Source: Tannerellaceae bacterium (lineage in GTDB: Bacteria; Bacteroidota; Bacteroidia; Bacteroidales; Tannerellaceae). From it: 64,000 bases of DNA. A program made the position numbers and the translations under genes. The notes below the pieces were generated by a model, which was given only the letters and a program-made list of their open reading frames with translations, made no database searches and had not been told where the DNA came from. Positions 9,951-19,906 of this stretch are shown one piece after another. Position 1 is the first letter of the stretch. Every line of letters begins with the position of its first letter. The DNA lies in NCBI GenBank assembly GCA_031270665.1, contig JAISXD010000006.1:1-64000 (forward strand). The letters run 5' to 3'.

Positions 9951-11471
9951 CTATTCCCACTCGATGGTTGAAGGGGGTTTGGAACTAATGTCGTAAACTA
10001 CGCGGTTGACGCCTTTTACCTTATTGATGATTTCATTAGACGCTTTGGCTAAGAAATCATAAGGCAACTGCGCCCAATCGGCTGTCATGGCGTCTGTTGA
10101 TGTTACGGCTCTCAGCACAACGGTGTTTTCGTATGTACGTTCGTCGCCCATAACGCCGACAGAGCGGATAGGAAGCAGGATAGCAGCGGCTTGCCATACT
10201 TTATCGTATAAACCCCATTCACGAAGCAACGTGATATAAATATCATCGGCATTTTGAAGAATCTCTACTTTTTCCGGGGTGATATCGCTGATGATACGGA
10301 TACCCAATCCCGGACCGGGGAATGGATGGCGCTCAATTAAATGGGGCATCATGCCTAATTCCATACCCACTTTTCTTACTTCGTCTTTAAACAGCAGGCG
10401 TAAGGGTTCCACTAATTTCAGATGCATCTTTTCGGGCAGGCCTCCTACATTGTGATGGCTCTTGATAACGGTTCCTGTTATGGACAGGGATTCAATAACG
10501 TCAGGATAAATGGTTCCCTGTCCGAGCCATTTGATGTCTTTCAGTTTATGCGCTTCTTCGTCGAAAACGTCTATAAAGCCCTTACCTATAATCTTCCGTT
10601 TTTGTTCCGGGTCGGTTACTCCGGCTAACGCTTGATAGAATTTGTCTTTAGCATTTATTCCGGTAACATTCAGCCCCAGATGTTCGTAGTCTTTCAGCAC
10701 ATTTTCAAATTCGTTCTTCCGGAGCAGGCCGTGGTCAACGAATATACAGGTAAGGTTCTTACCGATGGCTTTGTTTAGCAAGACGGCCGTAACGGATGAA
10801 TCAACGCCTCCGGAAAGGGCCAGGATTACTCTGTCGTCTTTAAGCTGTTCTTTTAGACCGGCAACGGTTAATTCAATAAAGGAAGCCGGCGTCCAGTCTT
10901 TTTTACAACCGCATATATTCAGGAAGTTATTGAGTATCTGCGTACCGTCGGTTGTATGGAATACTTCGGGATGGAACTGTACGCCCCATGTTTGTTCCCC
11001 GTCTATATGGAATGCCGCAGCTTCCACATCGCCTGTACTTGCTATAAGCCGGAATGAGGCGGGTAGTCTGGTAATCGTATCGCCGTGCGACATCCATACC
11101 TGCGAACCGGCATGAACCCCTTTCAGCAACGGATCGTTCATATTTATCTGGGTAAGATGTGTCCGCCCGTATTCCCGCGAATCGGCATTTTCAACATTGC
11201 CCCCGGATGTATAAGCCATGTATTGTGCTCCGTAACAGATACCCAACACCGGATATGTCCCCCGGATAGCGGCCAAGTCTGCTTTAAAAGCCTTGTCGTC
11301 GTATACGGAATAAGGGCTGCCTGAAAGGATAACCCCTTTTATATCTTCGGCGTCGCAGGGAAATTTGTTGTAAGGAACTATTTCGCAATACGTATTTAAC
11401 TCTCTGATTCTTCGACCAATCAATTGAGTTGTTTGCGAACCGAAGTCAAGAATAATTATTTTCTCGTGCAT
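9951..11471 (-). CDS. guaA: GMP synthase (glutamine-hydrolysing)
   Basis: The 506 aa enzyme converts XMP, ATP and glutamine to GMP. The class I glutamine amidotransferase domain has the nucleophile Cys79 ([12 protein letters not shown]) and the HPE partner (QFHPEVFH). The ATP-pyrophosphatase P-loop is [14 protein letters not shown], and the C-terminal dimerisation domain ends PPSTIEWE, the classic GuaA tail. It starts [13 protein letters not shown]. The upstream 180 bp separates it from a divergent coiled-coil gene. No guanine riboswitch was recognised. Confidence 0.97.
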   Translation of the reverse strand: MHEKIIILDFGSQTTQLIGRRIRELNTYCEIVPYNKFPCDAEDIKGVILSGSPYSVYDDKAFKADLAAIRGTYPVLGICYGAQYMAYTSGGNVENADSREYGRTHLTQINMNDPLLKGVHAGSQVWMSHGDTITRLPASFRLIASTGDVEAAAFHIDGEQTWGVQFHPEVFHTTDGTQILNNFLNICGCKKDWTPASFIELTVAGLKEQLKDDRVILALSGGVDSSVTAVLLNKAIGKNLTCIFVDHGLLRKNEFENVLKDYEHLGLNVTGINAKDKFYQALAGVTDPEQKRKIIGKGFIDVFDEEAHKLKDIKWLGQGTIYPDVIESLSITGTVIKSHHNVGGLPEKMHLKLVEPLRLLFKDEVRKVGMELGMMPHLIERHPFPGPGLGIRIISDITPEKVEILQNADDIYITLLREWGLYDKVWQAAAILLPIRSVGVMGDERTYENTVVLRAVTSTDAMTADWAQLPYDFLAKASNEIINKVKGVNRVVYDISSKPPSTIEWE

Positions 11472-11597
11472 GGAGTTTTAAGTGTTTAATTGAGTGGGTA
11501 AAGTTAGTAATAATATTTTGAAGCGAAAAGGTGTATACTTCATTTACAAACAGTATATGTTAAGACGGTTTTAAAATGTGTAAATGTACGTGAATAC

Positions 11598-11629
11598 TTG
11601 TTCGATGAATTAATTTAACATTACCTTTG
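11598..11629 (+). promoter_or_regulatory. Promoter of the coiled-coil membrane protein gene
   Basis: CTTG (11597-11600) and TACCTTTG (11622-11629) are 21 bp apart and lie 24 bp before the ATG at 11653, consistent with a Bacteroidetes promoter and a short leader. Confidence 0.55.
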
Positions 11630-11652
11630 CATGTTCATTTAGTTGAAACCAT

Positions 11653-12558
11653 ATGAATTCAGAAAATAAAGAGAATAAGGAAATCAATAAATTATCATTG
11701 CTGATTGTAACAATCATCGTCTTGTTATTGCTTATTGGCGGAGCTGTTTACTACATCTATCACCAGGAACAACAAATGTCCGATTTGGTTGCAACGTTTG
11801 ATTTGGAAAAAGAATCATTAGCTGATGACTTTAATGAATTATCCCTTCAATATGAGGGATATAAATTCAGTGTGAATAACGATTCGCTTCTTACGCTGCT
11901 AAGTACCGAGCAGGCTAAAGTACAGCGTTTGATGGAAGAATTACGTACTGTAAAGGCTACGAATGCCAAACGTATCAGTGAATTAAAAAAAGAGTTGGAG
12001 ACTTTGCGGAGAATTATGCGGAATTATGTGATCCAGATAGATTCGTTGAATCAGGTGAACCAACAATTAACAAAGGAAAAAGACCAAGCCGTAAGGAGAT
12101 ACCGGCAAGCTTCCTCTACAGCGGCTCAATTAACAAAGGAACTGGAAAAGCAGAACGAAAAGGTAACGCTGGCAAGCCGGCTGGATGCTACGGGGATAAC
12201 GGTTACTCCCATTAACTCCCGTGGGAAGGAAGTAAAGAGAATAAAGCAGATGGAGCAATTTGTGGTAAACTTCCATATTGTTAAAAACATTACAGCGCCC
12301 GTTGGAGAAAAAACAATTTATGTCCGCTTGAAAAAGCCGGATGATGATATTTTAGTAAAAAGCCGTGCAGATGTATTCCTTTTTGAAGGAAAAGAAATCA
12401 ATTATTCGATGAAAAAAACGGTAGAGTACGATGGCGAAGAACTTCCGGTAACCATGTATTGGAATATTGAAGAGTTCTTGTCACCAGGCGCTTACCGGGT
12501 TGATATTTTTGTCGACGGGAATTTAATTGGCCAGAGAAAATTCGAGTTGGAAAAATAA
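11653..12558 (+). CDS. Membrane-anchored coiled-coil protein, unknown function
   Basis: The 301 aa product has a short charged N-terminus, one transmembrane helix at about residues 16-38 (LLIVTIIVLLLLIGGAVYYIY) and no cleavage site, so it is probably a type II inner-membrane protein. Residues of about 40-175 are a long heptad-rich coiled coil (KRISELKKELETLRRIM). Residues of about 180-301 form a beta-rich periplasmic domain. I do not recognise the family beyond its frequent occurrence in Bacteroidales as a hypothetical protein. A structural or envelope-spanning role is inference from architecture. It converges on the DUF1080 gene with only 6 bp between them and no visible terminator. Confidence 0.8.
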   Translation: MNSENKENKEINKLSLLIVTIIVLLLLIGGAVYYIYHQEQQMSDLVATFDLEKESLADDFNELSLQYEGYKFSVNNDSLLTLLSTEQAKVQRLMEELRTVKATNAKRISELKKELETLRRIMRNYVIQIDSLNQVNQQLTKEKDQAVRRYRQASSTAAQLTKELEKQNEKVTLASRLDATGITVTPINSRGKEVKRIKQMEQFVVNFHIVKNITAPVGEKTIYVRLKKPDDDILVKSRADVFLFEGKEINYSMKKTVEYDGEELPVTMYWNIEEFLSPGAYRVDIFVDGNLIGQRKFELEK

Positions 12559-12564
12559 AAAACG

Positions 12565-13959
12565 TCAGATTTTAATTTTAGGTTTATACATGTCGCTGGC
12601 GGTTATTCCGAGTTCCTTTTTCATGCGGATGCTGTATTCCAGGCCGCTTACTTCGGGCTTTACGTTGTTGGTGCCGAAGGTAAATTTTATGCCGGCGTCT
12701 TTTGCTTTTTGAAGAATCGCTTTATTCGGGATGTTATATAGCTCGTTTATTTCGAGGGCTTTTCCACTTTTGACAAGGGCGTCGATGAATTTATTCATAC
12801 GCTCTTCCGTCCAGAATTCGTCGTAACGGTCTTGCATTTGAGGGGGAAGGAAGCATGGGTTTACATAGATATCCATCGGTTCCTGTAATACGCCGCAAAT
12901 TTTATCTACAATCAGGTCCATATACTGTTGTTCGTTTTCAATCCAGGTTTCTTCCGGTATCCAGATACGGCTGCGGCGCCCTTTGTTGTCTGTAAAGGTT
13001 AAGGCGTCGGTAAATACATAATCAAATTCATTACGTACTTCGGGCGAGAAGGTTGTTATCCATTCGCGCCCTTCTGCCTGCATGGCGAGGATGAAAGGTT
13101 CGGAGCGCATTTCGTTGAGGAATTGTAATACTTCGGCGTCGTTTGTGATGGGGAAACCTATTCCGCAGTTTGGAGCGATGACATAATTGATGCCTGTTTT
13201 GCGTGATTGTTTGGCGGCTTCTTCTTTTGTCAACCCGCCTTTGAGATGTACATGATAATCCAGCACAGGGAAATCCTCCTGGTGCAGACGGATGATTTCG
13301 TCTGCCTGTTCATTCGTTGTCAGGGCTGCCTGTTCATTAACGTCGATGCCTCTTTCCTGTAAGTTCAGTGACGTAGCTACGATGTTTTTGAATTGGATAT
13401 CTCCGTTGCCTTCACTTACCAGTGCAAATGTACCTTCGGAAAGTAATGTATTTGTATGGGGGGCTATTCGGTAAGGATTTTCAGGTTCGATATATTCTAC
13501 CACGGGGCTTCCGTTTATATTTACGGTTACTTTTTTCCCTTCGGCTATAATCTCTATTGTAAACCAGTTGTTTTCTTTGACGAAGCTCTTGGTAAGGTTG
13601 CGTACGGAGACGAGGCTTCCTGTCATTTTCCACCAGACGGGGTCTTCTCTGTCGTTATTGACGGCTACGCTGTATCCTTTTCCCAAGCTAGGGTCTGTAT
13701 GGAACCATATGGAGCCTTTGCCACCCGGCGTAGTGCGTACTTCCATGCTTAACAGGAAGTCTTTGTAAGCGCCTTTTTTAAGGACAGCCCGGGTATTTGC
13801 GCCCGATAACGTCAATGTTTCATCGGCTACGGAGACTTGCCCGGTTGTGTTCCATTTACTACTGTCTTTTCCATCGAATAAATATCCGTTTCCCGGCGAG
13901 GAACAGGAAGCAAGCGCAAAACAGCATACACTTGTTAAAAGAAGAAGTACGTTTTTCAT
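12565..13959 (-). CDS. DUF1080 domain plus PHP/amidohydrolase-like lipoprotein
   Basis: The 464 aa protein begins with a lipoprotein signal (lipobox ALASC, Cys19). Residues of about 24-195 are a DUF1080 (3-keto-disaccharide hydrolase) jelly roll: GYLFDGKDSSKWNTTG, KGSIWFHTDP, KNIVATSL. From about 215 a second domain starts with DYHVHLKGG (His236, His238). This resembles the metal-binding HxH of PHP or amidohydrolase folds, and EINELYNIPNK is a possible further ligand region. The two-domain fusion suggests an exported carbohydrate-processing enzyme. The divergent neighbour at 14117 is a sugar isomerase/epimerase-like TIM barrel. DUF1080 and such TIM barrels occur together in bacterial 3-keto-glycoside breakdown, so a related role is plausible, though no keto-forming dehydrogenase is present here. 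Confidence 0.8.
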   Translation of the reverse strand: MKNVLLLLTSVCCFALASCSSPGNGYLFDGKDSSKWNTTGQVSVADETLTLSGANTRAVLKKGAYKDFLLSMEVRTTPGGKGSIWFHTDPSLGKGYSVAVNNDREDPVWWKMTGSLVSVRNLTKSFVKENNWFTIEIIAEGKKVTVNINGSPVVEYIEPENPYRIAPHTNTLLSEGTFALVSEGNGDIQFKNIVATSLNLQERGIDVNEQAALTTNEQADEIIRLHQEDFPVLDYHVHLKGGLTKEEAAKQSRKTGINYVIAPNCGIGFPITNDAEVLQFLNEMRSEPFILAMQAEGREWITTFSPEVRNEFDYVFTDALTFTDNKGRRSRIWIPEETWIENEQQYMDLIVDKICGVLQEPMDIYVNPCFLPPQMQDRYDEFWTEERMNKFIDALVKSGKALEINELYNIPNKAILQKAKDAGIKFTFGTNNVKPEVSGLEYSIRMKKELGITASDMYKPKIKI

Positions 13960-14073
13960 GGTTTTATAAATTTTTTATTATGTTTTATTGTTCAAAGTTA
14001 CTTTAAAATTGAGATATGATACGTTTTTCTAAGATTTTAACAAGTGAATTGTGAAAAGAAGAGAATATTATTT

Positions 14074-14081
14074 TATATTTG
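14074..14081 (+). promoter_or_regulatory. -7 box for the TIM-barrel gene
   Basis: TATATTTG fits TAnnTTTG, with TTG about 22 bp upstream. Transcription would start near 14085. The ORF track's ATG at 14051 would then be outside the message, which supports the start at 14117. Confidence 0.55.
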
Positions 14082-14116
14082 TACATTCACAAGTAAACTT
14101 AATTTATAGAAGTGCT

Positions 14117-14992
14117 ATGCAAAACAGACGTGACTTTTTAAAGCGAGCTTCCCTTATGCTTGCAGGAGGTATGGTAATGCCTCAGTTATTAACATCATGT
14201 GGTGGAGGAACCGCCAAACATATCGGACTACAACTTTACTCTCTTCGTGAAATGGTAAAAGACGAAGGTATCCAGGCTGTATTGGAAGCAGTAGCCAAAA
14301 TGGGATATGACCATGTGGAAACCGCCGGATATGATAATGGTAAAATCTATGGATTGGAACCGCTGGATTTCAAGAAAAGACTGGACGACCTGGGAATGAA
14401 ATGTACAAGCGCTCACCTGAGCCAGGCAATAACAAAGGATACTGAAGCCGAAGTGATGGCTTGGTGGGACAGAGCGATAGAAGCATACAATCAGGTAGGT
14501 GCTAAATATCTGGTACAACCCTGGATGCTTATCAACGACCAGACTACCGTTGACGACATGAAAATGTATTGCGACTATTTTACTTCTGTAGGTTATAAGA
14601 CAGCCGCTGCAAGTATGGCATTCGGCTATCACAACCACGATTTTGAGTTCAAATTTAAATTCGAAGATAAATTGGCTTACGATTATTTGCTGGATAATGT
14701 GAGTAAACAACACGTATTCTTCCAGATGGACGTTTACTGGGTAATGATGGGTGGACAAGATCCTGTTAAGTACCTGAAAGACCGTCCGTCCCAGTTTAAG
14801 ACGATCCATATTAAAGACGAAAAGGAAATCGGAGCAAGCGGCCTGATAGACTTCCAGCCTATTTTTGACCAGATGAAAGTAAACAATGTAAAAGACTGGT
14901 ACGTAGAAGTAGAACAATATACGAACAACAACCCCGTTGAAAGCGTACAGCAAAGCTACGACTTCCTGGCAAAAGCCGGTTACGTATATTGA
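14117..14992 (+). CDS. Exported sugar phosphate isomerase/epimerase-like TIM barrel
   Basis: From ATG 14117 the protein (291 aa) starts MQNRRDFLKRASLMLAGGM, a Tat-like RRDFLK signal. A lipobox-like LLTSC follows, so it may be an exported lipoprotein. The rest is an AP-endonuclease-2/xylose-isomerase-like barrel: IGLQLYSLREMV, YGYHNHDFEF and HIKDEKEIG carry the usual metal-binding His/Glu/Asp pattern. Secreted members in Bacteroides act in 3-keto-sugar chemistry, and the divergent DUF1080 gene fits that setting. A precise reaction cannot be assigned. A clear terminator follows. Confidence 0.85.
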   Translation: MQNRRDFLKRASLMLAGGMVMPQLLTSCGGGTAKHIGLQLYSLREMVKDEGIQAVLEAVAKMGYDHVETAGYDNGKIYGLEPLDFKKRLDDLGMKCTSAHLSQAITKDTEAEVMAWWDRAIEAYNQVGAKYLVQPWMLINDQTTVDDMKMYCDYFTSVGYKTAAASMAFGYHNHDFEFKFKFEDKLAYDYLLDNVSKQHVFFQMDVYWVMMGGQDPVKYLKDRPSQFKTIHIKDEKEIGASGLIDFQPIFDQMKVNNVKDWYVEVEQYTNNNPVESVQQSYDFLAKAGYVY

Positions 14993-15018
14993 ACCGATAC
15001 CCAATCGGGTATAAAAAG

Positions 15019-15052
15019 AGCCGGTATCCGTTAAGGTACCGGCTTTTTTTTT
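15019..15052 (+). terminator. Intrinsic terminator after the TIM-barrel gene
   Basis: AGCCGGTA (15019-15026) pairs with TACCGGCT (15037-15044) and is followed by a run of T. An A-run on the left lets it also serve the minus-strand HAD gene. Confidence 0.85.
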
Positions 15053-15073
15053 GAACTATTCAGCTTTCTTGTT

Positions 15074-15790
15074 TTAGTGTGGTGATAAACCGCAAACTGC
15101 CATAATATTCCCCCAGTCTTTTGCCAGGCTGTCCATGTCGGGATACAGTAAGTTGGCGCCTTCATTCCATAGGATATCATCTTTTAAGGGGCCGGTGTTG
15201 ACGGCTATGGTGAAGATACCGGCGGCAACGGCGGCTTGTATGCCCATGGGGGCGTTTTCTATTACGATGGCTTCGTTAGGTTTTACGCCTGCTTTTTCCA
15301 GTCCCATGAGATAAGGTTCGGGATGGGGCTTTCCGTGTTGCACATCGAAAGCGGTTACTGTTTTCTCGCGTTCAAAGATACCGGGGAACGTATGGTTTAG
15401 TTTATCAATCAGGCTATGTTGCCCGGAGCCGGTCACTATTAATGTTTCCAATCCATACGCTTTTACTTGTTTCAATACCTCCTGCGCTCCTTTCATTACA
15501 TGGCCGTTGTTGTATTTATTGAAGAGGGCGGCTTTCTCTTCATAGATAACTTCCTTTTCTTCCGGTGTAGCTCCGTGGCGGAAGGTGCGATAGAATAATT
15601 CATCAATCGTACTGTCTCCGGTGCGCCCTTCGAGAAGGTAAAAATCTTCCGGCGTAGCCAATAAATTATATTTAATAGCCGTTTCGTGCCAGGCGCGTGC
15701 ATGGGAAGGCATGGAATCGTAAAGCACCCCGTCCATATCAAATAATACGGCTTTGGGAGAAAGATGGGGCGGGACTCCTTTAAATAACAT
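15074..15790 (-). CDS. HAD-superfamily sugar phosphatase / beta-phosphoglucomutase-like
   Basis: The 238 aa protein has the HAD motif [14 protein letters not shown], a helical cap typical of subfamily IA, motif II LIVTGSG, a lysine in [12 protein letters not shown] (motif III) and the final [15 protein letters not shown] acid motif. It is likely a cytoplasmic phosphatase or phosphomutase acting on a hexose phosphate. The substrate is unknown, but position at the end of the pgi operon suggests sugar phosphates. Its start overlaps the pgi stop region by 11 bp, so translation is probably coupled. Confidence 0.88.
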   Translation of the reverse strand: MLFKGVPPHLSPKAVLFDMDGVLYDSMPSHARAWHETAIKYNLLATPEDFYLLEGRTGDSTIDELFYRTFRHGATPEEKEVIYEEKAALFNKYNNGHVMKGAQEVLKQVKAYGLETLIVTGSGQHSLIDKLNHTFPGIFEREKTVTAFDVQHGKPHPEPYLMGLEKAGVKPNEAIVIENAPMGIQAAVAAGIFTIAVNTGPLKDDILWNEGANLLYPDMDSLAKDWGNIMAVCGLSPH

Positions 15791-17096
15791 ATCCCGGTTT
15801 TTTTAGCAGGGCGAACATATTCTTTTTGTAGGCTTCTACGCCGGGTTGGTCAAAGGGGTTTACTTCCAGCATATAGCCGCTAATTCCGCAGGCTTTCTCG
15901 AAGAAGTAGAATAGTTGGCCGATGTAATAGGGGCTTACCTCGGGCAGGGTGATCTTGATGTTGGGTACGCCGCCGTCTACGTGGGCTAAGAGCGTTCCCA
16001 GTTCCGCCATTTTGTTTACTTCGTCTACACGTTTGCCGGCGAGGTAATTCAGGCCGTCCAAGTTTGCCTCGTCTGTGGGGACGATTACTTTATGGGCGGG
16101 GGTTTCGACGGAGATGACGGTTTCGAAAATGGATCGTTCGCCCTCTTGTATCCATTGGCCCATGGAGTGTAGATCGGTTGTTAAGTCTACGGATGCGGGG
16201 AAGATGCCTTTGTGGGTTTTGCCTTCGCTTTCGCCGTAGAGCTGTTTCCACCATTCGGCGATGTAGTGCAGTTTGGGGTGGAAGTTTGCCAATAGCTCTA
16301 TTTTCTTTCCGCTTTTATACAGTTCGTTGCGGACGGCGGCGTAGATAGACGCTATATTTTCCCGGAAGGGTACACCTTCGCCCGTTGCTGTTTCCATGAC
16401 GGCGGCTCCGGATACTAATTCGCGGATATTGACGCCTGCCACTGCGATGGGCAACAGGCCTACCGGGGTAAGCACGGAGAAGCGGCCGCCTACGTTATCG
16501 GGGATAACGAACGTTTGGTAGCCTTCCTGATCAGCCAATGTACGTAAGGCGCCTTTCCGGGCGTCGGTAACGGCTACGATACGCTGCCTGGCTTCATCTT
16601 TTCCCACAGCCTCTTCCAGTTGTTTCTTTAAAATGCGGAAGGCAAGCGCCGGCTCGGTGGTGGTTCCCGATTTGGAAATATTGATGATACCGAACTGTTT
16701 CCCTTCCAGCATTTCGGAAAGCTCGTACAGGTAATCTTCACCGATGTTGTGGCCGGCGTAGACGATTACCGGGTTTTGGCGGTCTTTCTCCAGCCAGTCG
16801 AAGCTGTTGTTCAGCGCATCTATGACTGCTTTGGCTCCGAGGTAGCTTCCGCCGATGCCGATTACTATTACTACTTCGCATTTCCGGCGAAGTGCGCCAG
16901 CTGTGTTTTCTATAGCGGCCAACGCTTCGTTTGTGATGGAAGAGGGGAGGTGTAGCCAGCCCAGGAAGTCGTTTCCTGCGCCTGTCCCCTGATGCAATTG
17001 ATTGATGCACTCCGTTGCTTTGTTTTCCTGAGCGTACACCTGCTCTTTTGTTACAATGCCCAAGGCTTTGTCGATGATAAGACTAATACTGTTCAT
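15780..17096 (-). CDS. pgi: Glucose-6-phosphate isomerase
   Basis: The 438 aa enzyme is the short bacterial form (about 440-450 aa) that interconverts glucose-6-P and fructose-6-P. Visible motifs are [20 protein letters not shown], the phosphate-binding [30 protein letters not shown] and, near the end, the family [31 protein letters not shown] signature. It lies 9 bp after gpsA on the same strand. Confidence 0.96.
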   Translation of the reverse strand: MNSISLIIDKALGIVTKEQVYAQENKATECINQLHQGTGAGNDFLGWLHLPSSITNEALAAIENTAGALRRKCEVVIVIGIGGSYLGAKAVIDALNNSFDWLEKDRQNPVIVYAGHNIGEDYLYELSEMLEGKQFGIINISKSGTTTEPALAFRILKKQLEEAVGKDEARQRIVAVTDARKGALRTLADQEGYQTFVIPDNVGGRFSVLTPVGLLPIAVAGVNIRELVSGAAVMETATGEGVPFRENIASIYAAVRNELYKSGKKIELLANFHPKLHYIAEWWKQLYGESEGKTHKGIFPASVDLTTDLHSMGQWIQEGERSIFETVISVETPAHKVIVPTDEANLDGLNYLAGKRVDEVNKMAELGTLLAHVDGGVPNIKITLPEVSPYYIGQLFYFFEKACGISGYMLEVNPFDQPGVEAYKKNMFALLKKPGYVI

Positions 17097-17105
17097 ATGG
17101 ATTTG

Positions 17106-18101
17106 TTATTTAAACGTTTCCGTCAGCTTGCGGATAACCGTAACCGGCGGTCTCTTTTCATATAATATGCCGTATAAAGCGTCGAGGATAGGCATAGGCA
17201 CTTCGTACCGTTTGTTGATTTCGTAGATGCACTTGGCGCCGTAGTAGCCTTCGGCAATCATCTCCATTTCCAATTGGGCTGTCTTAACCGAATAGCCTTT
17301 TCCTATCATGGTGCCGAAGATGCGGTTGCGGCTGAAACGCGAATTGGAAGTAACCAGCAAGTCGCCCATATAAACCGAATCGGTTATATCCCGTTTCACG
17401 TCGCTGACGGCTTCTATAAACCGGCACATCTCCTGGATGGCGTTGCAGAGGAATACTGCGTGGAAGTTGTCACCGTACTTCATGCCGTGGCAGATGCCGG
17501 CTACGATGGCATATACATTTTTCAATACCGAGGCGTATTCAATGCCGGCTACATCCCGGCTGATAATGTTTCGGAGGTAATGGTTGCGGAATACCTCCGA
17601 AAGTAATTGGATGTTATCTGTATCGGTGCAGGCAAGCGTGAGGTACGACAGGCGCTCCAACGCGATTTCTTCCGCATGGCAGGGGCCGGCTATGACGGAT
17701 ATGTTTTCAGCCGGTACGCCATAGTATTGGGCGAAGTAGTCGGTTATCAGCATATTTTCGTCGGGCACCAGACCTTTAATGGCCGATACGATGAACTTAT
17801 CGCGCAGGGGCGTTTTCACCTTCTTCAGGTGTTGTTTCAGGAACGGGGAAGGGGTGGCGAATATCAGTGTGTCGGAGTCTTTGATCGCCTCGTTAATATT
17901 TGAGTAGAAGCGTATCTTATCCGTATCAAACTTAATGCTTGAGATGTAGCAGGGGTTGTGCCCCAACTGCTTAAACTCTTCAATCCGGTCCGGGCGGCGC
18001 ATATACCAGTTGATGCCGTCTTCGGCAGACAGTACGATTTTTGCCAGGGCTGTAGCCCAACTTCCGCCCCCCATAACGGCTATTCTTCCAGGCTGCTTCA
18101 T
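17106..18101 (-). CDS. gpsA: Glycerol-3-phosphate dehydrogenase [NAD(P)+]
   Basis: The 331 aa protein makes sn-glycerol-3-phosphate from DHAP for phospholipid synthesis. The N-terminus has the Rossmann glycine motif IAVMGGGSWATALAKI. The central SAIKGL, the motif VIAGPCHAEEI and the catalytic Lys in IEYASVLKNVYAIVAGI fit GpsA. It lies between lysS (6 bp upstream) and pgi in a tight run that is probably one transcript. Confidence 0.93.
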   Translation of the reverse strand: MKQPGRIAVMGGGSWATALAKIVLSAEDGINWYMRRPDRIEEFKQLGHNPCYISSIKFDTDKIRFYSNINEAIKDSDTLIFATPSPFLKQHLKKVKTPLRDKFIVSAIKGLVPDENMLITDYFAQYYGVPAENISVIAGPCHAEEIALERLSYLTLACTDTDNIQLLSEVFRNHYLRNIISRDVAGIEYASVLKNVYAIVAGICHGMKYGDNFHAVFLCNAIQEMCRFIEAVSDVKRDITDSVYMGDLLVTSNSRFSRNRIFGTMIGKGYSVKTAQLEMEMIAEGYYGAKCIYEINKRYEVPMPILDALYGILYEKRPPVTVIRKLTETFK

Positions 18102-18107
18102 ATGGGG

Positions 18108-19634
18108 TTATTTTGAGGCGTTTACTATCTTTTCGGGACGCATCTGGGGGAAGAACAATACTTCCTGAATGCTCTCCTGCCCGGTGAGGAACATGGTGAG
18201 GCGGTCCATTCCGATGCCCATGCCGCTGGTGGGGGGCATGCCGTATTCGAGGGCACGGAGGAAATCCTGGTCGATAAACATCGCCTCGTCGTCTCCCTTT
18301 TCGCTCAGGCGGAGCTGATCCTCAAAGCGGATACGCTGGTCTACGGGGTCGTTTAGCTCGGAGTAGGCATTGGCTACTTCTTTGCCGCAGATCATGAGTT
18401 CGAAGCGTTCCGTCAGCTCCGGGTTATTGCGGTGCTTCTTGGTGAGGGGCGACATCTCTACGGGGTAGTCTGTTATGAATGTGGGCTGTATGTAGGCGCC
18501 TTCGCATTTGTCGCCAAAGATAGCGTCGATGAGCTTTCCCTTGCCCATTGTGGCGTCTTGTTCAACGCCCAGCTTCCGGCAAGTTTCGCGGAGCTGGCCC
18601 TCGTTCATGCCCGTAATGTCTACGCCTGTATTTTCTTTGATGGCGTCAGTCATAGAGATGCGTTTGTAGGGGGCTTTGAAGTCTATCTCTTTTCCGGCGT
18701 AGGGTACTTTTGTGTCGCCGTGTACGTCGAGGGCTATCTTTTCGAGCATTTGCTCGGTAAAATCCATCATCCAGTGGTAGTCTTTATAGGCTACGTATAT
18801 TTCCATGACGGTAAATTCGGGATTGTGGGTGCGGTCCATCCCTTCGTTGCGGAAGTTACGGCTGAATTCGTATACGCCTTCAAAGCCGCCTACGATGAGG
18901 CGTTTTAAGTAAAGCTCGTTGGCAATACGGAGGTAGAAGTCAATATCCAGCGCATTGTGGTGGGTAACGAACGGGCGTGCAGCCGCTCCGCCGGGGATGT
19001 TTTGCAAGACGGGCGTATCTACTTCCAGGTAGCCGCGTTCGTTGAAGTAGGAGCGCATGGAGTTGAATATACGGGTGCGTTTGATAAAGATGTCTTTTAT
19101 TCCGTCGTTTACCAGCAGGTCTACGTACCGTTGGCGATAGCGCTGTTCGGGGTCGTTAAAGCCGTCGTACACCGTGCCGTCTTTCATCTTTACGATGGGC
19201 AGGGGGCGGAGCGATTTGGCCAGTACGGTGAGCGAGGCGGCGTGTACGGATATTTCGCCCATCTGGGTGCGGAATACGTATCCTTCAATGCCTACATAGT
19301 CGCCAATATCAAGCAGTTTCTTGAATACGGTGTTGTAGAGCTCCTTGTCTTCTCCGGGGCAAAGGTCGTCGCGCGAGATGTATATCTGTATCCTGCCTTG
19401 GGAGTCTTGCAATTCCATAAACGACGCTTTTCCCATGATGCGCCGGCTCATGATTCGCCCGGCTACGCTTATGGGGCGTCGCGGGGCGTCGTCTTTAAAG
19501 CTTTCTTTTATTTCTTTAGACCATGCGTTGGTTACGTAAGCAGCTGCGGGATAGGGTTCAATACCCATTTCACGGAGTTGTTCCATGCTTTTGCGTCTGA
19601 AAATTTCCTGTTCACTTAGTTCTGATGGATTCAT
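18108..19634 (-). CDS. lysS: Lysyl-tRNA synthetase, class II
   Basis: From the start at 19634 ([20 protein letters not shown]) the protein is 508 aa, the normal size. It has an N-terminal OB fold for the anticodon ([23 protein letters not shown]) and class II motif 2 ([21 protein letters not shown] form). Motif 3 is [21 protein letters not shown]. The ORF-track extension to 19685 overlaps the predicted promoter and adds an unrelated N-terminus. It heads the lysS-gpsA-pgi-HAD run. Confidence 0.96.
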   Translation of the reverse strand: MNPSELSEQEIFRRKSMEQLREMGIEPYPAAAYVTNAWSKEIKESFKDDAPRRPISVAGRIMSRRIMGKASFMELQDSQGRIQIYISRDDLCPGEDKELYNTVFKKLLDIGDYVGIEGYVFRTQMGEISVHAASLTVLAKSLRPLPIVKMKDGTVYDGFNDPEQRYRQRYVDLLVNDGIKDIFIKRTRIFNSMRSYFNERGYLEVDTPVLQNIPGGAAARPFVTHHNALDIDFYLRIANELYLKRLIVGGFEGVYEFSRNFRNEGMDRTHNPEFTVMEIYVAYKDYHWMMDFTEQMLEKIALDVHGDTKVPYAGKEIDFKAPYKRISMTDAIKENTGVDITGMNEGQLRETCRKLGVEQDATMGKGKLIDAIFGDKCEGAYIQPTFITDYPVEMSPLTKKHRNNPELTERFELMICGKEVANAYSELNDPVDQRIRFEDQLRLSEKGDDEAMFIDQDFLRALEYGMPPTSGMGIGMDRLTMFLTGQESIQEVLFFPQMRPEKIVNASK

Positions 19635-19662
19635 TGCTTTTACTATTTGAATAACGTTCGTG

Positions 19663-19670
19663 CAAAAGTA
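19663..19670 (-). promoter_or_regulatory. -7 box of the lysS operon
   Basis: On the minus strand this reads TACTTTTG (TAnnTTTG), 29 bp before the lysS ATG, which supports the shorter lysS start. Confidence 0.6.
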
Positions 19671-19870
19671 CGAAACTTTTTTCAATCAGAAAGCCTGATG
19701 AACAGGGCATCTCCTTATTTGGAAATTATAATAAGACCCGGTATGCAAATTGGTTGAACTCAAGCTGATGTCTGAACTTTGATTAACGGGCGTATTCGGT
19801 TAAGTAAATTACGGGCCAAAGAAACGTGAAAAAATAAATAAACCTCTCAAAAGGTATCTTTTTATTTTTC

Positions 19871-19878
19871 TATCTTTG
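19871..19878 (+). promoter_or_regulatory. -7 box of the pseudo-protease/TPR gene
   Basis: TATCTTTG matches TAnnTTTG and lies about 30 bp before the ATG at 19907; no exact TTTG is at the ideal upstream distance. Confidence 0.5.
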
Positions 19879-19906
19879 CCGCTGAGTCTAACAACATGAA
19901 AAGGAA

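Noticed and set aside
18957-19619. 220-aa plus-strand ORF opposite lysS
   Set aside because: Antisense to conserved class II synthetase motifs; no start context.
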